Source: Gracilaria gracilis
Lineage: Eukaryota > Rhodophyta > Florideophyceae > Gracilariales > Gracilariaceae
Assembly: GCA_030374805.1 (NCBI GenBank)
Contig: JARGSG010000001.1
Coordinates: forward strand, 558,001 to 622,000
Direction: 5' to 3'
Length of the DNA: 64,000 nt
Below are positions 38,501 through 48,687 of this stretch, in pieces. The translations under genes were made by a program, and so were the position numbers. Under the pieces are notes generated by a model, which searched no databases, was not told where the DNA came from, and was given only the letters and a program-made list of their open reading frames with translations. The first letter of the stretch is position 1, and each line of letters starts with the position of its first letter.

Positions 38501-40792
38501 GACCGCTACATGCTGTGCCTGAAGGAATTGCTCATCTTGTTGATTTGAGATTGATGTGTTCTGCTGTGAAATGCTGGTTTGAGTGATTTGACTCGCGGAA
38601 AATGGCAGAGCTTCAGAAGCAATTTCTCTCTCACTGTCCTGAATTCCTAGATCTGACCTCGACGAAAACGATGTTTCTCTGTTCACTTCATAGGCCCCAC
38701 TATGCGCCGATGGTGGCTCTAGCGGAGCTATAGAATGTTGAACTGGGAGGCTAGGGGCCTGATGCTGCGCAATCTGCTCTTGAGTCCGTTGTGTGTTCGA
38801 CGCTTGCATGGGCACAACACTCTGCCGCTCAACTTGTTGATGGGTGACCTGCTGTGCTTCAGCAAGATGTGGATGGATCAGTACTTGAATCGTTTCCTTT
38901 TGATCCTCGTGAGCTTGAGCCCCCAAATCATCGCCAGTCATCACTTCAGATGGCTTCGGCAGATGCCGTTTGTCCTTCGAATTCTCTTTCGAATAATCGG
39001 GCACAGACGGGGGAAGCGAAAGGGAGGTTGGCTTTTCTGGATGCGCTGAAGGTACATGGCTTTCGACGCCTTCATCAACAGCTCGCTCCTCTGCAGGGAA
39101 GATATCCTGATGACTGGATGTTACGATTACCTTCTCTTGTTGATGATGCGGGGCAGAAGAAAAATCAAAGCCTTCTCTCGGAATCTGATCATCTCCTACC
39201 GTAGCAGCTGGGTTCATCGAATGGGTTTCTGGAAAGCTTGCGACGACCTCTGCAATGGCATGCTTCGAGGTTCCTAAGGCAGGTCTTTGCAATGAAGCAT
39301 GTCGCTGACGTTCCATTGATTGTGAAATCTGTGTTGGCGGCGGGTTTTGCGACGGTGCAACGGAGGCAGCAGGTTGCTGAGCTTGTGGGGGCTGCAAAGA
39401 TATGGCAGTCTTCTCAAGGACTGTACCAGCGACATTTGAGGAATGAATTGGGGTCCGGAGATGAGCTGCTTCAGTACTTCGTGGTGTTGCCTGGGGAGTA
39501 GCATTTCGAGAGAACGCCTCGCGCTGATATCGCTGATCGTTAGCCATTTTCACCTGACGTTCAACCTCTTCCTGAATAACAACCAGCTGCTCTTCTCCCA
39601 ACCCAAACTCAGCAACCATTTCTTGAGCGATATGTCGAGCACTGTCCTCAAACGGATCAAAGGTGAATTCAACTCTTTTAATCGCATCGCGAATAGGAAT
39701 CTCAAGACCGATGACGAAACCACCGTTTTCATTAGATGCCCGGACCGAAACTTGATTCTCGTCTCCTCCGCCATTCTCTCCTTCCTGCATTCGGACGAGC
39801 ATATGTCTTTGGAGTGGATCAGACCAATCAATAAGGTCCGTGCCAATATGCATACCCGCTTGGGCAACCTGCTGGGCTTTTGTGTTCTCCGGCGAGTTCT
39901 TCACAAGAGAGAGATTACTAGCGTTACCGGCGTCGGTTTCCCAATCGCTAAACAATGGGTGTTTCCGCAACTCCACAGCAGATGGGCGCAATGGTTCCCT
40001 CTGTAGACAGGCCGCAATCACTTCCTTCACATCGCCATCTATAAGCATCTCGAAGGCACGCGGCTTCTCACCTCCAAAGACCTTCTTGAAGATCTGAGCC
40101 ATATTCGTGCATTCCGAGTAAGGGTACTCCATCGACACTATTTCAAGTAAACACATGCCGAAGGCGTAAATGTCAACCTTTTCTGTGTACGACTCTTCGT
40201 AAAGCTCAGGCGCCATGAACTCTGGAGTGCCAATTACCGAGTCTGCCTTTTCTCTTTCCTTGACACCAGAAAGACCCAAATCGCCTATCTTAACCTCGCC
40301 CACATGGCCGTTGATAAATATATTATCACACTTGAGATCTCTATGCATGATAGGTGGCGTCTGGGTGTGCAAATACGCAATGGCGTCGAGAATATTGGAA
40401 CACCAACGTCGGATAACCTTGAGTTTGATTGCCTGCGCTTTTCGCAAATACTCTTTGAGAGTGCCTGACATCATCTGCTCAGTGATGAAATTGATAGTTT
40501 GATTGCCATTGCTGTCCGTACCACGCCATGAATCGTAGAACTTGATAATGTTCTTGTGCGTAACTTTGCGCAGGAGAGAAACCTCGTTGGAAACTTTTTC
40601 AAGGTCGTGCTCGGAAAGGCGGTCGACGTGGAGCTTGTTCCACGCGACCTGCAGCGCCTCTTCGGTATCGAAGGCCTCATAGACAGTCTTGTAGGCGCCC
40701 TTGCCCAGGATAGAGCTGTATCGGATATAGCGCCCATTTGGACTGGTCTCGACGACTTGCTGGACGTCGGCGGTGGGGCTGCCGTTGGTCAT
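35540..40792 (-). CDS. WNK-type protein kinase with ankyrin repeats
   Basis: This intronless 1750-residue protein begins with a WNK kinase domain at about 20-285. The glycine loop GKGAYKTVY carries the displaced catalytic lysine and the usual subdomain II lysine is Asn (VAWNKL), the WNK hallmark. HRDLKCDNIFI, GDLGLS, GTPEFMAPE and a PYSECTNMAQI segment are intact. A CCT/OSR1-like domain follows near 355-425 (VEFTFDPFEDSARHIAQEM). About 750 residues of Gln/Ser-rich disorder come next. Ankyrin repeats span about 1185-1485, with three copies of DYD-RTPLHLA...EGHVEV...GA...DRWG-TPLD as in plant integrin-linked or Raf-like ankyrin kinases. A disordered tail ends it. WNKs sense osmotic and chloride stress in other eukaryotes; the role here is inferred. 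Confidence 0.9.
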   Translation of the reverse strand: MTNGSPTADVQQVVETSPNGRYIRYSSILGKGAYKTVYEAFDTEEALQVAWNKLHVDRLSEHDLEKVSNEVSLLRKVTHKNIIKFYDSWRGTDSNGNQTINFITEQMMSGTLKEYLRKAQAIKLKVIRRWCSNILDAIAYLHTQTPPIMHRDLKCDNIFINGHVGEVKIGDLGLSGVKEREKADSVIGTPEFMAPELYEESYTEKVDIYAFGMCLLEIVSMEYPYSECTNMAQIFKKVFGGEKPRAFEMLIDGDVKEVIAACLQREPLRPSAVELRKHPLFSDWETDAGNASNLSLVKNSPENTKAQQVAQAGMHIGTDLIDWSDPLQRHMLVRMQEGENGGGDENQVSVRASNENGGFVIGLEIPIRDAIKRVEFTFDPFEDSARHIAQEMVAEFGLGEEQLVVIQEEVERQVKMANDQRYQREAFSRNATPQATPRSTEAAHLRTPIHSSNVAGTVLEKTAISLQPPQAQQPAASVAPSQNPPPTQISQSMERQRHASLQRPALGTSKHAIAEVVASFPETHSMNPAATVGDDQIPREGFDFSSAPHHQQEKVIVTSSHQDIFPAEERAVDEGVESHVPSAHPEKPTSLSLPPSVPDYSKENSKDKRHLPKPSEVMTGDDLGAQAHEDQKETIQVLIHPHLAEAQQVTHQQVERQSVVPMQASNTQRTQEQIAQHQAPSLPVQHSIAPLEPPSAHSGAYEVNRETSFSSRSDLGIQDSEREIASEALPFSASQITQTSISQQNTSISNQQDEQFLQAQHVAVNGAPDPSNNPSTAAGLRRHTVEDVTTQTGDHTQPLPQTSSFVSSRPQSSNSIEPSSIAGNLRLSQDFKGGQDLINRSVGKQSSPIEDRHEHPSEASPHKDNLETHISRDVGSGRGGYISNAGLRGNQDDVRPVEIRRIAAESTPTSALFIQKIEGSHQATPKTSFRSNGFPRTLSERPVSSPPVEHTLQITSIPQSISDGNLPRPPSDIADIPGNAQEQLFNTQSPSIEQLQKQMGSPVRASTYPVAGTETEAMSQAVLSRPGADTYSLSVHPLPEGEIEGQNRRAASQTHTRSGSRPQIVVVDRDTVKSRREANGSNGVQEQNSQDSAFIVAPSSSDQGDSLVDSYSSPERHRPTSMKSGRVPPNGHIPTSSQPVLSEDSPPWASSSSSHGAPNGNAGSYDQKTDADVLESGVDQQNYTDCLKLIDLCSKGLYDEVLEKIESGRASVKFADYDRRTPLHIAAAEGHVSICALLIERGADVNAKDRWGHTPLWDAKMNRRHGVQELLLRHNGTDYSFSTDVTSFELMQFAAKGDLEAVRDRIVAGAKATFQDYDRRTPLHLACSEGHVEVAELLLVNGASHSARDRVGRSPVDDAVTNGHRKILRVLRQYGATIPPHLLEAQPESINQKGMDLVEHAARGRADAVRQYLEQGANPNFGDYDHRTPLHLACVEGRLEVVRILLQAGANIHLRDRWGSTPLDEARKGGYTTIVEEIKAWDRQADQQSSKVSVEHSTVVTGLDGPLAPSVQEDISNFDHISHDIPTSVSMGAIPSLHITPDDFAAKYHRAEDPNGQSVEHAPPLSVPQSHLVPVEVFQAGLTGGSMDERAILRHPRHSDGELGESHSSSEGRSIGRRSSAESELSSMTSTDARSSGSRSVLPTVQGVDTVNVQRVIVPSTSQNAGDFRLAYVSMPNGSTGEHDPTRYAIVQHSRGRVSPVGSSSRRLAGADRYDVHDSREGHRLGANGQANSTVRLLVDGLIDAVVSER

Positions 40793-42117
40793 CTAGTGTT
40801 GAAAGCGGAGAAGAGGGACACCTCTGCGAGCGCAAGCGCAACGAGCAAGCGCACCCATGCAGTCTTGGGGGAGACGAGGGTAAGGCGCTGGGCACGGCTG
40901 GAAGGTGAAGCGGCGGCGAACGAGAGAAGCGCTGAGAAAGAAAGTGCACTGGGTGGGGCCGGGGCGTCTTATTTGGAGTGGGAGAGGGGGGGTAGGCGGC
41001 AGGGACAGTACGCGGGGAGATTTGATAGGTAGAGGTATGTGACTCGCGATTGAAGACCGAGGTATAAAGGCTGGCGGAAACGCGTGAGTTTTTTTTTAAG
41101 GCAGTGTGGTGAGTTGAGACGGAACGCGGGGAGCGAGTGACGGAAGGAAGTGGGAAGAGGGGGTTTGAGGCGGCAAGGGAGAATGGAAGGGAGGGGGAAG
41201 AAAGGGAAAGGGAGGGGGGTGGAGGGCGTGCTGCGAAGATGGAGCTGCTTTGCGCTTGGTGGGAGTGAGGCGGCGGCGGCGGTTGAGTAGAGAACTGGCA
41301 CGGGAAAGTGGGGAGAGGGAACGGGGGTGCACAGGGGCGGGGAGCGGAGGTCGCGGGGGGAGGGGGGGAGGGGGGGGGGGGAGGGTGGAGGGGGGGTGGT
41401 CGGGTTGGAAGGCGGCGCTTGCGATAGGCGCAGAACAGGGGGCGGGATCTGAAGGCGAAAGGTGCGATGCGAAACGAAGGAGGCACTCAATGACGCGCGC
41501 GCGCTGGCGCTCTGCACCACTCCGGTCGTCCGCTCGTCCGCGCTGCGCACGCGCGCTGTGGTGGAAGTGCTGGCACCAGGCGTTACCCGCCGCGAGAGCT
41601 GCGCCAGCGCCAGTCAACAGCCGGCTGTCGCGCTGACGCTGTGGTTTGCCGTCGCCGTGGCCAATAGCGCGCCCCGCTCCGCCTCCGCCCGCCCCCCGTG
41701 TAATGCGTGCGGCCGTTTTCGGCGCGCGGTGTGGACCGGTCGCCGCCGCCGCCGCCGCCAACGTGCCACAGGTAGCCGCGGCGTACCTTCAGCCGCAGAT
41801 CGTGTTGCCCGCTCGCCGCTGCCCACGTTGATGCGCCAATTCCGCAGCCCCGCGCTTACAGCCTCTTGCGCCATAATTGCGTCAGCCGCGCTTCAATTGC
41901 TTCGTCGCCCCGTCAATCATCTTCAACGTCCCAGAACATGCATCCTGCCGCCTTGCCTCGCTTGTAAGCCCCCAGTTCAAGCCCCCACCACCACGCGCCC
42001 ACGGCCGATCGTCTGCCGCGTCCTCGTTCTCTCGTTCGTTCTCTCCTACACTTATCACGCCGCCCCTCATGGTGGAGCTGCTTCGCTGCCTTGCCTAGCT
42101 AAACCTCCCGTTCCGCC
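40793..42117. other. GC-rich divergent region, WNK / ERD2
   Basis: This 1.3-kb interval includes a TATAAAGG at 41063-41070 on the plus strand, a T9 run near 41089-41097, purine-rich DNA (41140-41240) and G-runs (41360-41395). Long frames on both strands are low-complexity Pro/Ser/Arg and not genes. Promoters for WNK (leftward) and ERD2 (rightward) are expected here. Confidence 0.5.
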
Positions 42118-42774
42118 ATGAACATCTTTCGCCTCGCGGCTGACATGCTGCATGTCGTCTCAATTCTGCTTCTCCTTCTCAAGATCCAGACCTCTCATTC
42201 CTGTGCTGGAATCTCCCTCAAGACCCAGGTCCTCTACATGACCGTCTTCAGCACTCGCTATGTCGATCTGCTCTTCACCAAACCCTGGCACTCAGCGCTT
42301 ACCTTTTACAACACCATCATGAAGATTCTCTTTCTCGCGTCCTCAGCCTATACCATTTACCTCATTCGCGAGCGCTACAAGCACACCTACGACAAAGTGC
42401 ACGACACCTTTCGCATCCAATACCTTATTGCCGGATCTGCTGTGCTCGCTTTAATCTTCCATCTCCGCCTCACCATCTTCGAGATTTTGTGGGCCTTCTC
42501 TGTCTTTCTGGAAGCCGTGGCCATTTTGCCCCAACTGTTCCTCCTGCAAGAGACACATGAGGTTGAGAACATCACCTCACACTATATTTTTTGTTTGGGC
42601 GGATACAGGGCCCTTTACATTTGCAACTGGATCTGGCGTTATTTCATGGAACATAGACGCAACCAGTGGCTTGCGTGGGGCTGCGGTACTATCCAGACTT
42701 TACTCTACGCCGATTTCTTCTACTATTACGTTATCAGTCGGCGGCAAGGGAAGAAACTACGATTGCCCCCATAG
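42118..42774 (+). CDS. ERD2: ER lumen protein-retaining receptor (KDEL receptor, ERD2)
   Basis: The 218-residue protein has the length and the seven-span layout of ERD2. Family motifs are clear: NIFRLAADMLHVVSI, KTQVLYMTVFSTRYVDL, FLEAVAILPQLFLLQ, and the VENITSHYIFCLGGYRALYI and WIWRY segments. ERD2 cycles between Golgi and ER and returns escaped luminal proteins with KDEL-like tails. The arginine and tyrosines that read the signal lie in these blocks. The gene is intronless and starts at the first ATG of the frame. It pairs functionally with the ER quality-control genes at 46438 and 49271 but is not linked in an operon. Confidence 0.97.
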   Translation: MNIFRLAADMLHVVSILLLLLKIQTSHSCAGISLKTQVLYMTVFSTRYVDLLFTKPWHSALTFYNTIMKILFLASSAYTIYLIRERYKHTYDKVHDTFRIQYLIAGSAVLALIFHLRLTIFEILWAFSVFLEAVAILPQLFLLQETHEVENITSHYIFCLGGYRALYICNWIWRYFMEHRRNQWLAWGCGTIQTLLYADFFYYYVISRRQGKKLRLPP

Positions 42775-43755
42775 TCGCCTCCCGTAGTCACGCCAATCGC
42801 CCAAAGCTGATGTATAAACATGAAACGAACCATTCGCTTTTTCCTACTGTCTCACTCATTTATCTGTTCGCGTTGAGGCCAGCATCCCGCTTGTTGACGA
42901 ACAGCGTTCTTCTAACGTAGTTGTATGTCAGCCGTTCGCGCCTCCGGAAAGCTCGCGTGAACTTACTATTGTCCTTACTGATAGGATGCCCTCAGCTTCA
43001 CCGTCCGTTTTGCGAGGTAAGAAATGAAACCTCAAGGCAAAGGCTGAATTCGTTTCAAGTCTAGTTCAAAACAATCGCCCAGCATGTTGTGAGAAACTGT
43101 ACGAATGAAGGAACTGAAAGAATTTGGACTTCGCTAAAGAGCATCCCCTTGAGCATCCTGGTATTAGACCAATTGAGGTTTATTGGTGGGTTTCTACCGG
43201 CAAGATGTCGTCCCGAGGGTTTCCTGAGAATTGGGGTCAATAAACTCCGCTAACTTCCGTATTACCTGCCATGGGAACGCTTCGACCTAGCTCTCTGGTA
43301 GACACTAGCGTCTGTTCCACAGTGATCATTATCTCTCTAGAGCAAGGTGTTCCCTTCACGGATGCACCGAAGCGTCTAATTTTACCAAAGCCATGATTTA
43401 CTGAATAGTCTTAGTCCTAAAAGTCCAGAACCCTGCGAACGGCGTTTCCGTTCCTGCTTTTCTCCCAATTTCTCCGGTCACAGAAGCCGTCACCGCATCG
43501 TGTGGCTTTACCAGCTGACAACAATCGCAGAATCCGTTGGCCACCAACCCCCATCTCCCCGCGCTTGGGAATGAGATCTGCACGCTCATTCTGCTTTGTA
43601 ATAAGTACGAGATGGAACGCGATAAAGAAGAAACCCCTCTTCCGAAAATATATTCTGATACTGAGATATATCCGAGGCAGCGAAAAACCTCTGGCGGGTA
43701 GTAGCAAAAGAAGTCTCATCCCTGAACGATATGCACTGCAAACGGCAAGATGTCC
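42775..43755. other. Intergenic, ERD2 / GT8-like gene
   Basis: About 980 bp lie between two gene ends. Frames of 60-100 codons exist (for instance 43417-43719 on the minus strand) but none has family features. I see nothing else. Confidence 0.5.
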
Positions 43756-44922
43756 TCAGTTAGTTAAGAATCTTTCCTGCCAAGCACGTGCGGCATCGTG
43801 ACAGCTCGAGAACGCTCTCGTTTCAAAGTATAATGCCCCGACTGACTCCATAGAATCATCAGCAAGCGTCTCGTTGTCTACTGGTGTATGTCTCTTCCTC
43901 TGTTTCCGTACACATTCTTTTTTCTCTTCAACTGCCATGTGCCTGTACATAAAGGAAATTTGGCCAAGTAACCACCTTTGAAGCTGCATATTCTTTATAC
44001 AATATCGCAGTAGTCTCCGAGATTCCTCCATGACTACTATTTCATCCCAACTACAATGAGGAAACATTGCAAGCTCGTCGTAAAATAGAAGGTTAAGGAG
44101 TGTTTGGTCATTGAGGCGAAATCCGGAACGAAAAGTGCAGAGGATTTCAAGGCTTCTCGAAAATATCTCAACAGGAGAAGGAAGCTTGTTCACATCCACT
44201 ATAAAATAAGACGAAGCCCCCGATTTTGCACGATCCGGGTAACGAATGTTCAGTAATCTTGTTTGGTTCGAGTCAAAGTACTCTTCATTGAACTCATTTC
44301 GATGGAAAGATAGCTTGTTGAAAGAATGGTCATTTTGTCGCATCAAGATCGCGACATTGTTGGGGAACATTACCCTAACCATGGGCTCCAAACTTGTCAG
44401 GAATCCGTCTGCATCTAAATAAATCAAGCGTTCATACGTTCGAAACACGGGATTAAGAAAGACCTCCATCTTTCTGAACTTCTTCGGTTCAAGACGGCGA
44501 TAGGATTTCTGACTGAAGATCTTCTCATCTATCCATGAGTCAAAAATGGGCTGTGTTCTAACCACAAAAACTCCGAGTTCGTCGATTTCCTTGTGCGTTT
44601 CCTCCTCAAACAGGTGATAGTCGATGGCCAACAGGTACATTGGCTCTTTCCATCCAATACGTCTTGCACTTCGAACCAGTTGTAACATGCAGTCCTGAAA
44701 CGAAGGGTCTGACATCGTTATAAACGCCGTTGATGGAAGTTCCAGTAGACCTGATCTGCGCATCCGTGCCTGTCTTTCCTTTATTATCAACTTTCGACGA
44801 ATCCGAAACATACTTTGGATTGTAATGTTCAGCGTGAGAACTGATACTGTTAAGGAGAGTAGAATAACGAAATTGGTTCTCGTCAGTAACAGAACACCCC
44901 TTTGTTTGAAAGGCTTCAGCAT
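43756..44922 (-). CDS. GT8-like glycosyltransferase, type II membrane protein
   Basis: From the ATG at 44922 the protein has 388 residues; the frame open to 45111 begins only with TTG. A signal anchor (NFVILLSLTVSVLTLNI) is followed by a GT-A fold: FITMSDPSFQDCMLQLVRSA at the first strand, the DxD-type motif RLIYLDADGFL, SSYFIVDVNKL at the acceptor-side strand and LNDQTLLNLLFYD. This resembles GT8 and related nucleotide-sugar transferases of algae. The donor and acceptor are unknown. Golgi placement is inferred from the topology. Together with the GT14-like gene at 28646 it suggests wall or matrix polysaccharide synthesis, as is common in red algae. Confidence 0.65.
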   Translation of the reverse strand: MLKPFKQRGVLLLTRTNFVILLSLTVSVLTLNITIQSMFRIRRKLIIKERQARMRRSGLLELPSTAFITMSDPSFQDCMLQLVRSARRIGWKEPMYLLAIDYHLFEEETHKEIDELGVFVVRTQPIFDSWIDEKIFSQKSYRRLEPKKFRKMEVFLNPVFRTYERLIYLDADGFLTSLEPMVRVMFPNNVAILMRQNDHSFNKLSFHRNEFNEEYFDSNQTRLLNIRYPDRAKSGASSYFIVDVNKLPSPVEIFSRSLEILCTFRSGFRLNDQTLLNLLFYDELAMFPHCSWDEIVVMEESRRLLRYCIKNMQLQRWLLGQISFMYRHMAVEEKKECVRKQRKRHTPVDNETLADDSMESVGALYFETRAFSSCHDAARAWQERFLTN

Positions 44923-46437
44923 TTTTTTGTGTTTAGTAACTGTTGACTCTTTCTTTGTGAAACACTCTCGGTGTGGTCTGAGGAAGAGAAATGCAACGCT
45001 AAGCCTTCTGTCAGTGAATAGGGGATGCGGAGCTTTGGAGAGCACAAATAGGAAAAAGTCTTCCCAGTTCTTTGATGGAGTCCTTTTTGTCAGGTGTGTC
45101 AAGAGAAACAAAAGCCATGCTACTTGACTTGATGTAGAGTCTTTCTTACATCAGTATGAAGCTGGTTGGACAGAAGTTGCCAGACGAATCATCAATTCAT
45201 ACCATTCTTGAAGTTGGTATGACTTGCCACCTACACCACTCTCGCAGAAGTCATCAGTCCACGACTATTACTATACGCATGCATTCTGTGGAGACAAAAT
45301 CAGCAGTCTGCTTCAAATATGAGTCGCATCTCCAATGCCAGGAACTCATGGAAGTATATTTGGCACTACCGCGACGAAGGAATTAGAACTTTTGAGGTAA
45401 ACAGCGTGAAACTGCTTGCTGCGTGACCGAGAAATATCAGTATGTGGCAATAGAATCTACATTCGACGTGAGTATCCCGAGCGGACACGGGGCTGTTCTC
45501 GTGTTGGCAAACCGTGGACCATCACTATGTGCGCATGTGAATAACATCGGTCGTTGCTGACAATGCTCGTAGTCCCCTGGCATACAATGTAACTGCGCCA
45601 TCAACTAAAGACTCTTGAACTGTCAAGCAAGCCATTGTAGATGAGCTGTGAACAACTTCGATCATCGAGGTGATACAACCGGGGATACCTGGTATGCCAA
45701 CAAGAATAGTAGAATTGTCGAAATATGTCCATGTTGAAGTAGTACGAAAGAATTACAGAGTAGGACGAAAGCTTGCCATTTGTATGTGCTGACTGGTTGG
45801 CATGAGCAAAGTCATATCCAGGGAACTTGAACCGTTGAATTGAACGTTCAAACCACAGGCATGGGGACTTGTGACATGATGTGGGAGGAGAAACAACCAA
45901 CATACCGCTCAGAATTGGCATAGCATACATTCTGTTCATATTCTATTCGAACAAGTTTAAGTTTGAGTACGGAAGAAAACTTATGCGGTTAGACATCCCT
46001 GGTGCCCCTGACCGATGATATGTGATGTGAGATCTTGATGGCAAATCTCTTGTCAAACAAAGCTTTGCATTCTTCAAGAGCATCGTAAACACAGACACAA
46101 GCACACTTGCAGAGACAAAGTTATTTACATTTCCATGTTTCGAAGGGTTAACGTCAACGACTCTCTACCAATAAGATGTCCAGTGTATCCGCATTGCATG
46201 AAACAGAACCCAGATATTGATCATGTGTTACGCCGAAGTGGTGAGAGAGAATTAGTATACGCCATGTACAGAATGGCAGAGGAGCAACCCCCCCCCCCTT
46301 CATGAACTTGTCATCTCCAAATTGTCATCAGTTCCCCCCATCCATCAGTAATTCCACGAAAGACGGTGCTAGGTGTCACCTCTTTCCGATTGAGCATACA
46401 GCTACTCCTATCTTTAAAAGATGCGAAGTTAAGCAAG
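44923..46437. other. Intergenic, with one doubtful open frame
   Basis: A 112-codon frame on the minus strand (45601-45939) starts with ATG and has a mixed composition, but matches no family I know. It could be an exon or chance. A C9 run lies at 46290-46298. No other gene is seen. Confidence 0.4.
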
Positions 46438-48687
46438 TTAGCAGTTAGGCTTCAATGCATACAGACTGAAGCAGGAGGGTGCGGTGTTAATATATTTGTG
46501 GTCCCACTCAGGACATCCGACCTCACGGATCGTGCTCAGGTTGTATCGTAGGTTGACGCGCGAGACGTTTCCCTCTAAGGACAAGAATTCCACAGAGTGC
46601 CAAAAGCAAAGCTCCGACAACAGTAAAATCCTCAGCAAAGGAACCCAGAATATTTGTAGTGAATCTATTCCGTGACAGGGCTCCCTCCGTGTCTGGATCT
46701 TGAGCAATTTCGCGAGTTTCAATTCATCCTGAACGGGATCGTAATCATTGCTACTGCTACACCAATCTCCAAATCTTGCGCATATATCTAGAAGAGCCCA
46801 ATACACGCGAAGGCCGAAGACAGCGACAGTAGCGGGCGCTACTGCATCCTCGTCAGCAAGAGAAGCGGAGGTGAGATAATGTAGAGCAATGTCGCGATCT
46901 TTCTCCACGCCGAGCCCTCGAGCGCGCATAAGACCAATTGCAACCATGCCTTCAGCATTGTTAAGTTTGGCGGCCATCTCATAAACATGAGCGGCTTCCT
47001 CGTAGTCTCCGTTTTCGGAGAAAAGAACGTTGCCCAAACGTACAAGCGAGTCAGTGTGCCCTTGTATACCCGAATACTGATAGAGTTGATAAGCTTCCTC
47101 AAGTCTTCGTTTGCGATCCCAATGGCTTAATTCCGCCATTCCGTCGGACTTGCTTCGCTCTAGCATGAAGGCTACATTGAATTCTGCGATTTCGATGCCA
47201 ACATAGGCTGCTTGCATGTAACGGTATAAGGCTCCGTAATCATCCCCGTTCTCTAAGGAAACAGATGCCATTTCAAAAAGTGTTTTCCACTCTCCTTCTT
47301 CTGCTACCTCTTTCAGAAAAGCAACTCCTTCAACGCAGTTGGCAGCCTTGGCCGGAAGAGTGCCACTTAATAGAATAGTACCCAGGTTGTACTTAGCCTG
47401 GATATTTCCGTGCTTCGCAGCTGTTTTGAACTCTTCGTAGGCAGCCTCATGATCTTTGTCCCTCCCACGCCCATTCCAAAGCAGGAGCGCCAGTTGAAAT
47501 GATGAATCTGCATGACCTGCTTTAGAAGCAATTTCGAAATGCATTGCAGCCCTTTCGTAGATTTGTTCTACTCCAAGCAGACCGTGTAAGTGACACATTC
47601 CGAGGGCATAGTGAGCCATTTGATTCCCGAATGCGGCCCCATGTCGGAAGTGCATAACTGCAGTCTCATTCCGCCTGTCTCTCATAGCTATATATCCAAG
47701 CATTGCATGGGCTTCGTGTCCATCAGCTTGAGCAGCGTGTTGAAGAATACGACGAGCTTGTCCCTGATCTGGATCGATACCATATCCTCCGTAATAATAC
47801 AAGGCACCTAGTGCTGTCATCGCAGTACGGTCGCCTCTCTTGGCAGCATGTCGATAATATTGCACAACGTCACTGTCATCCGATGCTTGTGGCTGGAGAA
47901 GGCCGTCACCGTCTTCTAGTCTAGCTCTGCCAACGTCTTCAAGACCCTCAGGGAGAGGAGGCTTTGAATTGAGGAAGTTTTCGGGGGTGGGCCAATGACG
48001 TGCGTCAGTGGCAATTGCATGCGCAGCTTGTTTGTAGTACTCAGAAGCGGCTTTGCAACTCTGCTTTAGACTGATTCCATAGAGATGACGAAATCCGAGG
48101 GCCGTCATTGAATAAACGTTTCCGGTACCAGCAGCAATCTTCCAATGCAACAAGGCTGCTGCTTCTGATTTCTCAATGCCGTATCGGTCAGCGATTCCGG
48201 ATGCATGCAAAAAGCCGAGAAGTCCATGGGCATCCGGCTGCCCGGCTCTGGAAGCAATGCGAAGGTGATGCACGGCGCGCGAAATATCTCGTGCTAGCGA
48301 TGCCTCTCCTGAGAGCAGAAGTGCCCCAGCAGTGGACATGGCACCAGAGTGGCCAAGCAATCCCGCCAAGCGGAATAGTTTTACAGCATCACGACCATTC
48401 TGACGTATAGATATCTCCTCCTCAGCAAGTGATATCAGACGCTCTACTACTGTTTCATCTTCTTCTTCTTGGGGCCATGGCGAATACTCGTTTCTCTCGA
48501 GTCCGAAGAAAAACCCGCCAAGATCGGACATGTATTGCGCCGGGGGTAAGGAAGCGTTCGATGAGGATACATCTTTGTTGATGTTAGAATTCGGTGTCGA
48601 AAGAGAGGATACTGCACGGAAACCCTTAACAAAGGACAACAGAATCACAAGAACCGTGAAAAAGCGAAAAGGAAAAGAAGTCAACAT
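46438..48687 (-). CDS. SEL1L: SEL1/HRD3-type ERAD adaptor, C-terminus probably frameshifted
   Basis: The 749-residue product starts at the ATG at 48687 with a signal peptide (FRFFTVLVILLSFVKG). It consists of Sel1-type TPR repeats such as AMSTAGALLLSGEASLARD, LGMCHLHGLLGVEQIYERA and AIGLMRARGLGVEKDRD. SEL1L/HRD3 stabilises the HRD1 ubiquitin ligase and receives misfolded glycoproteins in the ER. The family ends with a transmembrane span and short basic tail. The annotated frame instead ends in an unconvincing tail. From about 46708 the neighbouring frame encodes the expected span (VVGALLLALCGILVL) and basic tail (RGKRLARQP), stopping at 46523. A single missing A in the AAA run there would explain it: sequencing error or a real mutation. 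Confidence 0.9.
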   Translation of the reverse strand: MLTSFPFRFFTVLVILLSFVKGFRAVSSLSTPNSNINKDVSSSNASLPPAQYMSDLGGFFFGLERNEYSPWPQEEEDETVVERLISLAEEEISIRQNGRDAVKLFRLAGLLGHSGAMSTAGALLLSGEASLARDISRAVHHLRIASRAGQPDAHGLLGFLHASGIADRYGIEKSEAAALLHWKIAAGTGNVYSMTALGFRHLYGISLKQSCKAASEYYKQAAHAIATDARHWPTPENFLNSKPPLPEGLEDVGRARLEDGDGLLQPQASDDSDVVQYYRHAAKRGDRTAMTALGALYYYGGYGIDPDQGQARRILQHAAQADGHEAHAMLGYIAMRDRRNETAVMHFRHGAAFGNQMAHYALGMCHLHGLLGVEQIYERAAMHFEIASKAGHADSSFQLALLLWNGRGRDKDHEAAYEEFKTAAKHGNIQAKYNLGTILLSGTLPAKAANCVEGVAFLKEVAEEGEWKTLFEMASVSLENGDDYGALYRYMQAAYVGIEIAEFNVAFMLERSKSDGMAELSHWDRKRRLEEAYQLYQYSGIQGHTDSLVRLGNVLFSENGDYEEAAHVYEMAAKLNNAEGMVAIGLMRARGLGVEKDRDIALHYLTSASLADEDAVAPATVAVFGLRVYWALLDICARFGDWCSSSNDYDPVQDELKLAKLLKIQTRREPCHGIDSLQIFWVPLLRILLLSELCFWHSVEFLSLEGNVSRVNLRYNLSTIREVGCPEWDHKYINTAPSCFSLYALKPNC

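Noticed and set aside
41063-41070. TATAAAGG as promoter of WNK or ERD2
   Set aside because: It is on the wrong strand for WNK and about 1.05 kb from the ERD2 start.
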